Assembly (NCBI GenBank): GCA_903813345.2
Contig: CAIIXF020000006.1
Coordinates: forward strand, 19,661,936-19,725,935
From: Owenia fusiformis
Lineage: Eukaryota; Annelida; Polychaeta; Sabellida; Oweniidae
Length of the DNA stretch: 64,000 nucleotides
Reading direction: 5' to 3'
Numbering within the stretch: position 1 is the first letter of the stretch; each line of letters begins with the position of its first letter. Below are positions 48,253-59,183 of the stretch, in pieces. Under the pieces are notes generated by a model, which saw nothing but the letters and a program-made list of their open reading frames with translations, made no database searches and was not told the origin of the DNA. A program made the position numbers and the translations under genes.

Positions 48253-49495
48253 ATTAATTAGTAAGGATGTTCTGACATACTGATCTGTCAGCATTATAGA
48301 ACTGTATGAGGTTATAAAAAATATGTTTGTATGCTTAACTAAGTTGGGACTGCTCACATATATGCATATTAAAACAGTTTATCAAAAAATAATGTTCACC
48401 AATTAGCTAAATAATTCATAATATGGCTGGTGCTCTAACTTGTGTTGATATGATCAGATATTAATGTTCATTGATCAATTGTAATATTGTAAAAATAGAC
48501 ACAAAAATGCAAAAACTTGAATAACTAATCACTACGTTTAGTATTCGGTAAAAGTTTGATAAAAATGTATACATACAGAGAAATTACTGTAACAACAATT
48601 TGTTTTAGATATCACATATTTATTTGTTCAGGTACATATCTAACTAGCAATTAAGATAAGGCTAAGTGATGAACATGTGTAGAGGAGTGATCAAACTGTT
48701 AAATAACTCATATATCTCTCATGTAAACATGAGTCTTGTGGATGAACATTTGTATGATGTAAATTATTTATCAGTATTTTTTCGTTAAATGAGGTTAAAT
48801 CAAAGTCAGATATATGACCCCTGTTTGATCAGGTGATATTAGTGCAAAAATCTGTCACTTGCTATTAAACATTTTATTGACTCCAGGGGTTTTACTAAAA
48901 GTTCTCACAACAGGCTAAATAATTGAAAACAACGGGCAAAATTAATGGAAATCATAAATTTAACATGGAAAAGTTGAAAAGTCCCTCAGAACAACAGGCG
49001 ACTTTGTGAAAACAACCGGTGAAAATCGCCTGTTGCCTGCTGCTAATGAAACCCCCGGACTCTATGATGTCATTAAGTGTTCATTGTAGCTCATAACTTG
49101 CATTTAACAGGAATCATTCCAAGTGATAATTCCTTCACCAAACATTAGATGGCACTGTGTTACCTGTTACCCGTAAAGCCCTCATATTTTGATATTATAA
49201 ATAATTAATACAAATTGAATTGTTGTTTCATACAGGTACAGTGTATATATATAATATATTCATTGAATTATTGTCAATTATTATTTCCCCATCCCTACTA
49301 CTATGAAAATATGGTTCTGAAGTGAACCTATCTTTTATATAAAGTGATTGCAAAGAACAGAAGTAAACATTCAGTAGATGGGGTCTAACTTCTAATTGTT
49401 CCAATAAAATATGGTTGATACAGTTGATTCATGTCATGACAGACACACTCACATCTTATGATAGTTTTCCATTCTGTGATTTCAGAGCTGAATAG

Positions 49496-52400
49496 ATGGA
49501 GCTTCTCAGAGGAAACAAATTCTTGGTGATGGAGGTGGTTCGCGACAAGTGGAACCATTTCCAAGAATGGTACGATTGGACACATACGTTTGCAGACAAA
49601 CGTGTCGAGAACTGGTTCCTCATGCAATCATATACCCCTACCCTGGTTCTTACGGCCCTCTATCTATTTTCCATATGGGCAGGGAAACGTATCATGGCAA
49701 ATAGGGAGCCGTTCAACTTCAAATATATCCTGTTTTTATATAATATGGGCCTCGTGGGACTCAATGCTCATATAGTATACGAAGTAAGTAAAATCTTCCA
49801 TTTATCTAATATCCGTATACTAATAATATTATTTCTAAAATATAATGTAAAAATCTACAAATATAGACGAAGATACACAAATATTTCAAAATTGAGAAAT
49901 ATTTTACAATTTTTTAAAAAATTTTGTTAAACAGGGAATACCTGTGCATCATTCACATGTGACAGGTGATGTTTCATGAGCCTTGGAGAATTTATTAAAG
50001 GCCTCATATAAAGTTTAAACCACTTATGTTGAAGTCTTACCCATGTTATCAAAATTAATATGTGGAATCTTTTTAATTTAATGATTTTTTTAGAAGGTTG
50101 AATAATTGTAGCGTACAACTTTTTAAGTCATATCATAGATTATATTTAGATGGTTAAACAATTTTTTCAAACTTTGCCTTGGGCCTTTACTAAACCCTTA
50201 TTTTTCCTCAGGAGTTTAATTCTATGTTTTTCTTGTTTTATTTCCAGTTGCTCACCTGTTCAATAAGACTCAACTACAACTATTTATGTCAACCAGTAAA
50301 CTATGATCCAACAAATGAGCTTGAATTAAGGGTAAGTTCATATCTCATTCTCATCTCACAATTTCAGGAGAAGTGTCTTGGCCCTCTTCAACACATAAGT
50401 TCATATCTCGTTCTCATCTCCCAATTTCTCCCTCAGGAGAAGTTTCTTAGCCCTCTTCAACACATAAGTTCATATCTCGTTCTCATCTCCCAATTTCTCC
50501 CCCAGGAGAAGTGTCTTGGCCCTCTTCAACACATACGTTCATATCTCATTCTCATCGCCCAATTTCAGGAGAAGTTTCTTAGCCCTCTTCAACACATAAG
50601 TTCATATCTTGTTCTCATCTCCCAATTTCTCCCCCAGGAGAAGTTTCTTAGCCCTCTTCAACACATAAGTTCATATCTCATTCTCATCTCACAATTTCTC
50701 CCCCAGGAGAAGTGTCTTGGCCCTCTTCAACAGATAAGTTCATATCTCGTTCTCATCTCCCAATTTCTCCCCCAGGAGAAGTGTCTTATCCCTCTTCAAC
50801 ACAATATGTATCAAACTCAAAAAATTTATATAGTAGGGTTGCTTAAAGGAATAATGAAACTTTATCTGCATTAAATTTTTGATAAGAATCATTTGTCTTG
50901 AGAAGCTTCCATGCAAAACTTTGAACAACCCTAATAATTTATAAAATTACATTATTTATTCTTAATTTTACATATTTTCAAGTTGATGTTATTCAAAAAA
51001 TTACAAAAATGCCAAAAATGGATAATGTGACTAATTTTTACCCTATTTATTGAATTGCAAAAAGAGGAATATGTGTACACAATTAATTGCTTTAGTCTAC
51101 CATGGCCTGACTCTTAATTTCTTTGGTTTCAGATAGCAAAGGCATTGTGGTGGTACTACTTCTCAAAGTGTATAGAATTTATGGACACTATATTTTTTGT
51201 GCTTCGTAAAAAGAATAATCAAATCTCATTTCTACATGTGTATCATCATGCAACAATGTTTCCAATATGGTGGTGCGGGGTCAAGTGGGTTGCTGGAGGT
51301 CAAGGTGAGTTATGGATCAAGTGCATATCTACCATTAAACTTATCTTCATAGTTCATACCTATGGAATTTTGTAAATGCTTACTTATTTAAAGGATTTGT
51401 AGCGTATTGTATGTTTTGTATATTATTGGTAAAATGTTTTATTATTACAGAAAAACTTCTCACATTTTCAAATAGATCATCTTATAAAGTAATAGTCTCA
51501 AACTTTGTCATCCCAAAATGATAAAGTCTCAATAGTCTCAAACCAAGTTACATATTGCACTCATAACATTAACTTGTTCCCTTTTCAGCTTTCTTTGGCT
51601 CTATGATCAATTCATTCATCCACGTCCTAATGTATGGCTACTATGGGGTATCTGCACTTGGAAAAGAATACCAAAAATATCTTTGGTGGAAACGTTATCT
51701 TACCGTCCTACAACTGGTAAGTCTTATAAAAGCAAGTTTCATGTAACAGCATGCATAATTGTCTATAATCAAATTACCCATAATGCAACATTTTATTTTC
51801 CATTATCCAATACAATAATTTAATATCGCAAATGTGACACTTTATATATTATGAGAGCTTTTGGATGGCTTATATATGATGTAATAGGATATAGCTTATA
51901 ATAGAAAGCTTTTCATTAGAAAGAGCCACTATTAGCACTTCACTATTGTTTCATTTCAAGAGAGCTTTTTCCAAAGTTGTCTCTCCAAAACCTTTTCACT
52001 TCTCCAAAAGTAGTTATCCCAAAAATGTTTAACCATTCATGCATTTAGCATTCAGTGTTGAGTTTTGAGCTACATTTTCATTATGATATTATATTAAGTA
52101 CATTGTATGTATTTTAACCTTATTTGTAGATTTAATTTAAAAATATTCCCATTTTCAATTTGTTCATATATATTTTGATTGATTTGTCTATAGTATTTTG
52201 AATGCTGTCTAGGTACTCAAAAAACAACACCAAATTTATTAATAAAACCAGGCAACAGTATTGAACATTTTATTTAGTTAACTTTTAAAAGCACATTTTG
52301 CTTTATGAGGCCAACTTGCATGCAGCTCAAACGCCATGTGGAGCATTTCAAGTGTAAACCAACGTGATTTATCATTTTCTTTACCTCCCCATTATATACA

Positions 52401-55400
52401 GTACATCCCCAAGGAGGATTGGCCCTCAGGACATGCCCATATATGGCAAAAATATTGACGTTGCACTTGGGAGCCAACCCTCCTTGGTACATCCCTATCC
52501 TAATTCATCCTATCCCACAGCTCTGCCTTTTAACATACATGCATAGTGTCTGTTGCTATATGTTTTTACTGCATGTGTTAAAAATGTGTGAATTCTTGTC
52601 TTTATCTATATAAGGGGCATCTTTTACTGTCTTCGCAAGTCAGCATTTCTTCGCCAACTAATTCTGAGTGCTCAAGCAGTGTGCGTTCTTATACTAAACT
52701 ACCTTTCACTGGGTAAACCCCATTCTATCTTACATATTCAATTAATAAATTCAACATTATTTAAAGTCAATGTAGTTTAAACTCTTGTAGTGAATACTTC
52801 TGTAGGTAGATTGAAAACCTGAGTTTAATTTCTTCATTTGAATTGTAAACTTTCTAAATCTTCTAATATATGTATTCCATTTATTGTATACTGTTATTGA
52901 CAACTAGTGGTTATGGGCTTGTATAATTAGAAGAGTTTTAACATGTTGTATTTTGTCTTTATTAACACTCTTGTATAACAATTAATTAGCAAGCATTTAG
53001 GTAAATATGTATCGACTAGGAATCTAATATAGCCTTGCCTACTAATGTCTTAGAAATAGAAAGAAAGAAACTTAAATCTACTTATAACATGATTTTTCCT
53101 TGTATAATATACTAACATGTAATATGTAGTAGACATTAGTCATATTATACATAACAACTAACATAGTCACGCATCTCTTTAAAATGTTACGAACAAGAGA
53201 TTTTAAAAAATGATCCCATTAAAGTCACTCATCCACTTGGACCCGTTCAATTATGAGCTGATTTATCAAGGTGGGTGAAAAAGTCTCAGGTGGCAGATCT
53301 GGCATTCCATTGTAAAATTGAAACATACAAAAAGTTTGACCCATTTTGGGCCCATATTGAAAGATGGGTCTTCTCCCATAATTTATGACGCTTGGAATTT
53401 GATTTGTCTAATCTGATATTATGAAGATCATTATGACAGTCTTTGAAAAATTCAAAGTACATGTACTGTACTTGCTTAGAAAATGAATTCAGACTATCAT
53501 TTGGTATGCATATTTTTGTACTTACAAAGTAACATTCGATGAATCGCTTGGTTTATGCTTAAAAGCATTGTCTATTTGCAAATATGGCATCAAAATAGTG
53601 AATTAGACAGTATGGATTATTGTTATTTATACGCATGATAATTATATGCATGATAGGCATTAATTAGTATTAAAATATCAGTTAAATGTACTACTTACTT
53701 ACTCACATAAAATGTTTACACATAACACACAGTATCCTCTTTAACGGCGTGTTACCATATTGTTCTTGTTTGTAAATATAAAGTTTGCTGCATACAAGAG
53801 GAGGGAAAACCCCATGATTCAATTGATGACATACGATTTCCTCCTTCGCGCACCTCCTTTTGTCGAAAACGTACCCTCCATCTTGGTTTTCAAAGTTTCC
53901 AAATTGACCTAGTTTTAAACCAATCAACGATCGACTCGCTAAACCAATCAGCGACGATGTTATCTCAATACAGATTTACATTATAAGCGTATGTCATCTT
54001 TGAACCCTGGGGTTTCTCCCCCTCTTCTGCATACCATACTTTGTTCACAACAAACTGGAACAAAAATGGTGGGATGCCGTTGCAAGGAACAGTGTGTCAT
54101 GTAAAGCGTAATACAATAATATGTGACCATATTAAACTGCAAGATAACTAGCATGGCTTAACTAATGCACAGTTAAAATTGTTAAGTCAAATTAAAAATG
54201 AATACTATGATAGGTATTGGGTAAAGCTCATAACCATAGGGGTATCCTAGAAAATATATTGTCTATAGGTAGGACTAAATTTGTAGTTAGACAAAACACA
54301 AATATGAAGATTATTTTTATTTAGCTCATCTGTAGGGATGAATTGAATAAAAAATAATTTTTCATAGCACTTTTGAAATCAAGAAAGTACTATTTCAATT
54401 TTCTATTATTTTCTGGGATACCCCAACCTTGCATGTAAATTAACAGTATACATAAATGGAATGCATGTGGCTTTGGGTGCAAATTGCTTGCTTTCCCATT
54501 CTAGATCCAATTCTTTATTGGCATGGTTTACTCCCTGCAACACATGGTGTTTGATTGCCGGGCGGCCCCCAAGTGGTTCGGTCATGTGGGTCTGGTTTAC
54601 GGTAGCACCCTAATAGCCTTGTTCATGAATTTCTACATAAGAACCTACACAAAATACGGCAACAAAATACTCAAACAAGTCAAACAAGTAACCAAGGTAA
54701 AATTATTGTACTCTCACATTGGGTGTGTCATGAACACTGTGGTTGTCCATGATTCCAGTTGGGTGGCTCATGACACACCCAGAGAGCTGAAGCTGCATGG
54801 ATATTGGAACAACGGAGCAAGGATATCACGGGAAGTCTACAACTAACGGATGTTTGAATTTAAAGCAATGTGTGTCAAGTACTATAGGGAGTTAGGCCAG
54901 TGATATCCCGGTGTTGTTGATTCCAATATTGATGCATTTGAAGCAATTTGATTGACTTTTGTCTCTTTTATTACTCTAATAGATCCAATTTGTTGCGGGA
55001 ATGTTACATGCTACAAACTCTCTACGTGTTGGATGTAATTTCCCAGAATGGATGCACTGGGCACTAATTGTGTATGGAGGCTCGATTCTCAGCCTCTTTC
55101 TCAACTTCTATTTCCACGCTTACATCAAGAAATCCATTAAGAAAACCATTAAGGTACAATACAAGTATAAACAATCTTACCTTTGACCTGACTCGACAAC
55201 TTTCTTCTTCAGTGATGAATGAGAGTGTTTTTTATTTATAATAATTGGACTAGTTTTTATGTCACCATCACAAGTGGTGACATATTGTTATAGTCTCCAA
55301 CTTTTTTGTGGATGGTGTTTGGCATTAGGCTGTTGGTGTCTGTAACAAATGGCCAGTGGTGACATCTTGCATGTTAATGCCTTTTTTGGTAATTATTAGT

Positions 55401-57325
55401 GTTACAAAATTCATAATGAGACCAGTGCCCAAGTTACAAGTGCACAACCATACTGACTATTAGTGTTAGTCAGGTATCAGGTTCTAATACAGTATATGGG
55501 AGATCTCCATATTTCAGACATAGAAATTTAGATTTATATAACCTATCTTAACAATTGCCCATTTGAATATAAAATACTCCGACGTTAGAGTTTAAAAATT
55601 CCCAAGTCAAAAATTAAGTTTAAAAGAAACTGTTGGTGTTTGGGATTTGTTTTGAATCTATTTGTACTGGGCAAACAATAGCAACAGAACACAATAGCTC
55701 ACAATTTAGAGTTCAATATATGGGTAGATAAAAAATGTGTGTTAATAAAACCGAAATTCTATGAGTGATTGTCAATACGTCGGGTGATCAATAAGTAATG
55801 GACGCTTTTTTACACAGATGCTTTTTATAGACCAATCCCTTCGATTTTCTTACCAGTGATACATCATTCAATTATCTATCAACTCTGAAGATTTGAAGAC
55901 AAAATATACAATACATGTTGATATATCCTTATTTTCGTGAAGGAGGTACAGGTACCCCGGGACCGACATTTACGTCACATATTCTGAAGCTATTTTAGCT
56001 TTTTTAACATGTAATGCAGTTGAATGCAGGCTGAACAAAACAAACCATTATGGTCATGAATTACCCCATTTTGTTTTGCCATAGTTGTTTTTGAATATTT
56101 TATCATCACTATGTGGTATTCATGCCACATTCATTCCACAGGGCCCTCTAAATAGGTTCCATCAAGTGCTACATGTACACAATTCCTCATCCTCTTAACT
56201 CAAGATTGTGAGACACGGCTGAATCCATTCTCTGACATGGTAGCAAGATGCAGTTGCACGAGTTGTTTTATCATGTTTATTTCATCAATGTCAATAAACC
56301 TGCGTCCTTTCTCTAGAAATAAATAGTATAGAAATAAACAAGTCACATGTGAGCAGATCTGGACAATATGGTGCATTGGCCAAGGGCTAAATTTTGAGGT
56401 CCAGGGATATTGTTTTCTGAACATTTTGAGATCTGTGGGCAGGTGCATTGTCCATATGGAGTAGGGTGTTCCCTTCTCTCACCACCCCTTTCTTCCACAA
56501 TTCTTTCTCAAATTGACCTGCAAATCCCTTCCATACAACACTCTGACATCACAATACAATTCTGTTTATGTGTTACCAGTCAGCAAGAAATTTCAAACAA
56601 CACAACACTTGTTGCATATAAAAAGTTCCAATCTAACTGAAATTTACCAAACTGGCTAAAAACTAAATATGTGACGTAAATGTCAGTCCCGGGGTACCTG
56701 TACCTCCTTCACGGAAATAAGGATGTATCAATATGTATTATATATTTTGTCTTCAAATCTTCAGAATTGATAGATAATTGAATGATGTATCATTGGTAGG
56801 AAAATCAAAGGGATTGGTCTATAAAAAGTATCTGTGTAAAAAAGCGTCCATTACTTATTGATCACCCCTCGTATATTTGATTCGGGGCAAAATACATTAT
56901 TTTTATTTATATGTGTTCTTAACTACAGTAAATACTAAACATATGTTAAAAGGAGAAGCATTCATTGTAAATACATTTTCAATTGATTTGATCGATATCC
57001 GAAACATAACTTTTAGAATACTGAGTTTAAATCAGTTTTTAAAAACATACATGACTTCAATGATAGCTTTAAAGTCAACAATCACTATGCCTAGCTTAAT
57101 TTGATTTACCAGAATTCAGTAATATAATTTTTAAATGTGAAAAATGTTTTCCTTAAAGATCATGATTTAACTTGTTGTTTATTTCAACTTGAATATTAAA
57201 TAATATTTTGTGTACTTTTTTAGAATGCTGCCAAACAGGGTAAGGAGTTGAAGGCCACTCAAGATAAGTTAGCCAACAATAATGCAGTAGAAGGAGAGAC
57301 AGATGATTGCAAGAAAACACAATAA
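49496..57325 (+). CDS. ELOVL4: Very-long-chain fatty acid elongase, ELOVL4-like (copy 2), with duplicated alternative exon
   Basis: Exons: 49496-49783, 50248-50331, 51133-51304, 51589-51716, then 54505-54696 or 54983-55153, then 57224-57325. With the first cassette the product is 321 aa, with the second 314 aa. Signatures: [23 protein letters not shown], catalytic HVYHH at residues 159-163, [17 protein letters not shown] and [15 protein letters not shown], closest to ELOVL4. The tail ends CKKTQ, a KKxx ER-retrieval signal. The enzyme condenses malonyl-CoA with very long acyl-CoAs in the ER membrane. The ATG lies 10 nt after an acceptor, so at least one upstream non-coding exon is expected. 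Its first coding exon is unsplit where the - strand paralogue has an intron. Confidence 0.95.
50332..50802. repeat. 63/69-bp tandem array starting at an ELOVL4 5' splice site
   Basis: Seven copies (63, 69, 69, 63, 69, 69, 69 bp). The first base is the G of the GTAAGT donor at 50332. Each unit has AAGTTCATATCTC, TCTCATCTCCCAATTTC, a CAG|GAGAAG acceptor-like site and CCCTCTTCAACA. In units 2-7 the donor-like site is altered (ATAAGT or ATACGT). All unit lengths are multiples of three, so the frame of the upstream exon stays open through the array to 50874. I read this as intronic repeat, not coding. Confidence 0.88.
52410..52486. mobile_element. Short deletion derivative of the hAT-like MITE
   Basis: Ends CAAGGAGGATTGGC and GGGAGCCAACCCTCCTTG match the element at 41481-41779, and the interior shares ATGCCCATATATGG. 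It is flanked by GTACATCCC at 52401-52409 and 52487-52495. Only 77 bp long. Intronic in the + strand elongase. Confidence 0.9.
54505..54696 (+). CDS. ELOVL4: ELOVL4-like alternative exon 5a
   Basis: 192 nt, phase 0 at both ends, acceptor CATTCTAG and donor AAG|GTAAAA. It starts [14 protein letters not shown] and includes [13 protein letters not shown] and [14 protein letters not shown], then a Lys-rich end. It is colinear with exon 5b and with the last membrane region of elongases. The two exons share IQF, P(K/E)W, YG and (M/L)NFY but differ at most other positions. Confidence 0.9.
54721..54937. other. Two inverted repeats between the alternative elongase exons
   Basis: Stem 1: GGGTGTGTCATGA (54721-54733) pairs perfectly with TCATGACACACCC (54768-54780). 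Stem 2: 54793-54829 pairs imperfectly with 54900-54937 (TGCAT, ATATTGG, AACAAC and GGATATCAC matched by GTGATATCC, GTTGTT, CCAATAT and ATGCA). Both lie inside the 286-nt intron between exons 5a and 5b. They could be splice-regulating RNA structure or remnants of small palindromic elements. Confidence 0.6.
54983..55153 (+). CDS. ELOVL4: ELOVL4-like alternative exon 5b
   Basis: 171 nt, phase 0 at both ends, acceptor TCTAATAG and donor AAG|GTACAA. It encodes [32 protein letters not shown] and [13 protein letters not shown], then Lys-rich KSIKKTIK. Its PEWMHWALI block is closer to vertebrate ELOVL4 than that of exon 5a. Only 286 nt separate it from exon 5a. Using either cassette keeps the frame into the terminal exon at 57224. 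Confidence 0.9.
55257..55385 (+). repeat. Dispersed GTCACCAC-family repeat, full copy
   Basis: TTTTTATGTCACCATCACAA, GTGGTGACATATTGTTATAG, TCTCCAACTTTTTTGTGGAT, TGTCTGTAACAAATGGC and GTGGTGACATCTTGCATGTT in order. The best-preserved example of the family. It lies in the last elongase intron. Confidence 0.8.
55778..56871 (-). mobile_element. Mariner-type element relic with long terminal inverted repeats, TA flanks
   Basis: Outer ends GGTGATCAATAAGTAATGG (left) and CCATTACTTATTGATCACC (right), flanked by TA at 55776-55777 and 56872-56873. The terminal repeats extend about 200 bp on each side (CAATCCC, AATGATGTATCA, GGTACAGGTACCCCGGGAC / GTCCCGGGGTACCTGTACC). The middle carries a broken - strand transposase remnant (about 56300-56470). 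It lies in the last elongase intron. Confidence 0.85.
56300..56470 (-). pseudogene. Degraded mariner (DDD/D) transposase remnant
   Basis: The - strand translation shows [11 protein letters not shown], matching the second catalytic aspartate block, and about 30 residues later PYCPDL..CDLF, matching the third. An in-frame stop lies between them, further stops follow, and most of the gene is absent. Inactive. Confidence 0.75.
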
Positions 57326-59183
57326 AAAGACAATCAAACTTTGTTAAAATATTAATCCTTCGGGGATAAAGCCAGAATAGAATTTGTTGACAGAATTGGA
57401 TTGAAAATTGCGCTGCCTCATTGATCCCTGGTATTTATTAAAATTGGCCATGCAAGAGATCTCTGACTTTGTGGACCAAGTGATAAGGTCCACTTGTGCA
57501 TTTATGAAGGTGAATTTAGTGAACAAATAAGGGCTGGGATCCTTCCTGATACAGAAGGAAAATCCTTTTGTCGTTGTCCCAAATTATTACCGCCCCGAGC
57601 AATAAAATCTGGGAAATATCTTTGGCTGATGATGAAGTATTTCTAGGAATACATTGTTCGTTCTAACTCTGGTACACTGGGAAATCTAGACCCATGATAT
57701 GGTTCATCAGTCATCTGTGTAACCATGATGGAATGCTGTGTCCCACAGTGCCACGAGTCACCTCAAATCATGTCTCAAGGTGTGTCATGAACCACCTCAA
57801 ATCAATTTCCCAGTTTGTCTCAAGCCACTGTACTTTGTAGTCTCATATTGAGGCTGAATTTATTTAATGAATTATTTTAGAAATCCCTTTCTATATTATA
57901 GAAGAAATCCAATATTTTCAAAATCAAATCTCTTTTGAATTTCATATTACATGTAATTAAAAAATGAGTGGTGCCAAGCTTGTCTCTATAAAAACATTTG
58001 AATTTGTAATAGAGTTAACTGACTGAGCTTATATGATGTGTAGCTTCCTTAAATCCTTAAATTACTTGAAGTATAAATTTGGATACCTTTGGCGTAATTA
58101 CCATCCGGTCTTCCATTCAAATAAATACCTCACATTCAGAGAGATCTCTATAATTTCTCATTCAAATGGCAAAACAGCTAACAGTTAGTAATGATGTTTA
58201 CCACACAAAACCATCTTCTAACTAAAGATAAAATTTCGAAGAATTACATTTTCGAATGTCCTCAATCTGAATTCAGTATTTCATACACATAAAAGTTATT
58301 TTTGTTAAATTTGGTACTTCCAAAAAGCTATGGTCCAAATTCGGAGTAGGTGTTAGAATGTTCGAGAGGAGCTACATTGCTTCAATATTATATTTATATG
58401 TTAATATTGAGCTACGATGACATCATTCATTTGTTAAGCGGAGTATTGTTTTATTGCTGTAACCTAAAAAACAAAGGTTGCATAAAGTAAAAATTATCGA
58501 AGTTTCTATGGAAATTGATCATTAAAAATACATTTTAAAGAGGATGCATTACAAGGCATATTTGGGATTATAAATTCTTGTTAAAATTCTAGGTTGAAAT
58601 GCATTATTAAAGGACATGCTAGTATTAAGTATAATGTGATAATGATAATATTTCAATGTGTTTAGATAATCATGTTGTTTTTACTTTTCCTGTGAAAGTG
58701 TGAAGAATGGAGAAATAGCAAGAAATGACTTTTCATGAGATCATTGGCCGTTTCTCTTCTTTCACTCAGGAAAGGGATTCCCAACTTGATAAACATTAAA
58801 TGGTTTTGTTTTGTAAACATGCTGAACTGTGATACTCATTGGTTAAATCATGGCTAAACCATGCATTCAAAACAAGCTCCTTTGAAGTAAATAAATTCTG
58901 AATTGCTTTGTCTGATAAAAACTTCTATATTCATATTCTATGTTAGTCACTGTGAAACTGAATTTGTCCGCATCTTCAAAAATATGGAAATTATAAATTG
59001 TTCATGAAATGAATTTGGTTTGATTCACTACTTGTAAGTGTATATTTGCTAAAAAATGTAATCCTTAAAATATTGTTGTACATATAATAATATTGAAATT
59101 ATTTTCCACTTTTTTATGTACTGTATACATATTTGTAAATATATACATATTATAATACCACTATTGGTAGTGTGACAAATAAA
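57326..59183 (+). other. ELOVL4: Probable 3'UTR of the + strand ELOVL4-like gene
   Basis: AT-rich, with no repeat element recognised over 1.85 kb, in contrast to the flanking introns. It ends at a clear AATAAA (59178-59183) followed by U-rich sequence and TTGTTTTGTATTGTGTGATG, a plausible GU-rich downstream element. Confidence 0.6.
59178..59183 (+). other. ELOVL4: Polyadenylation signal AATAAA
   Basis: GACAAATAAAATC, with a T/GT-rich tract 25-50 nt downstream. The best candidate 3' end for the + strand elongase transcript. Confidence 0.55.

Larger units (their letters stand above)
39258..49485. other. 10-kb region between the two head-to-head ELOVL4-like genes
   Basis: Must contain both promoters and untranslated first exon(s) of the + strand gene (an acceptor TTTCAG at 49480-49485 precedes its ATG by 10 nt). 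The rest is mostly transposable-element debris: nested MITEs at 40385-41021, a hAT-like MITE at 41481-41779, foldbacks at 43194-43679 and 47361-48252, and palindromic clusters at 44400-45440. A possible further element with GGGCGTAGCGC / GCGCTACGGC ends lies at about 41130-41415. No extra protein gene is supported. Confidence 0.7.

Noticed and set aside
50224-50874. A 216-codon open frame on the + strand
   Set aside because: It is elongase exon 2 plus an intronic tandem array whose units are multiples of three. The consensus donor at 50332 and the conserved next exon at 51133 show where the gene really continues.
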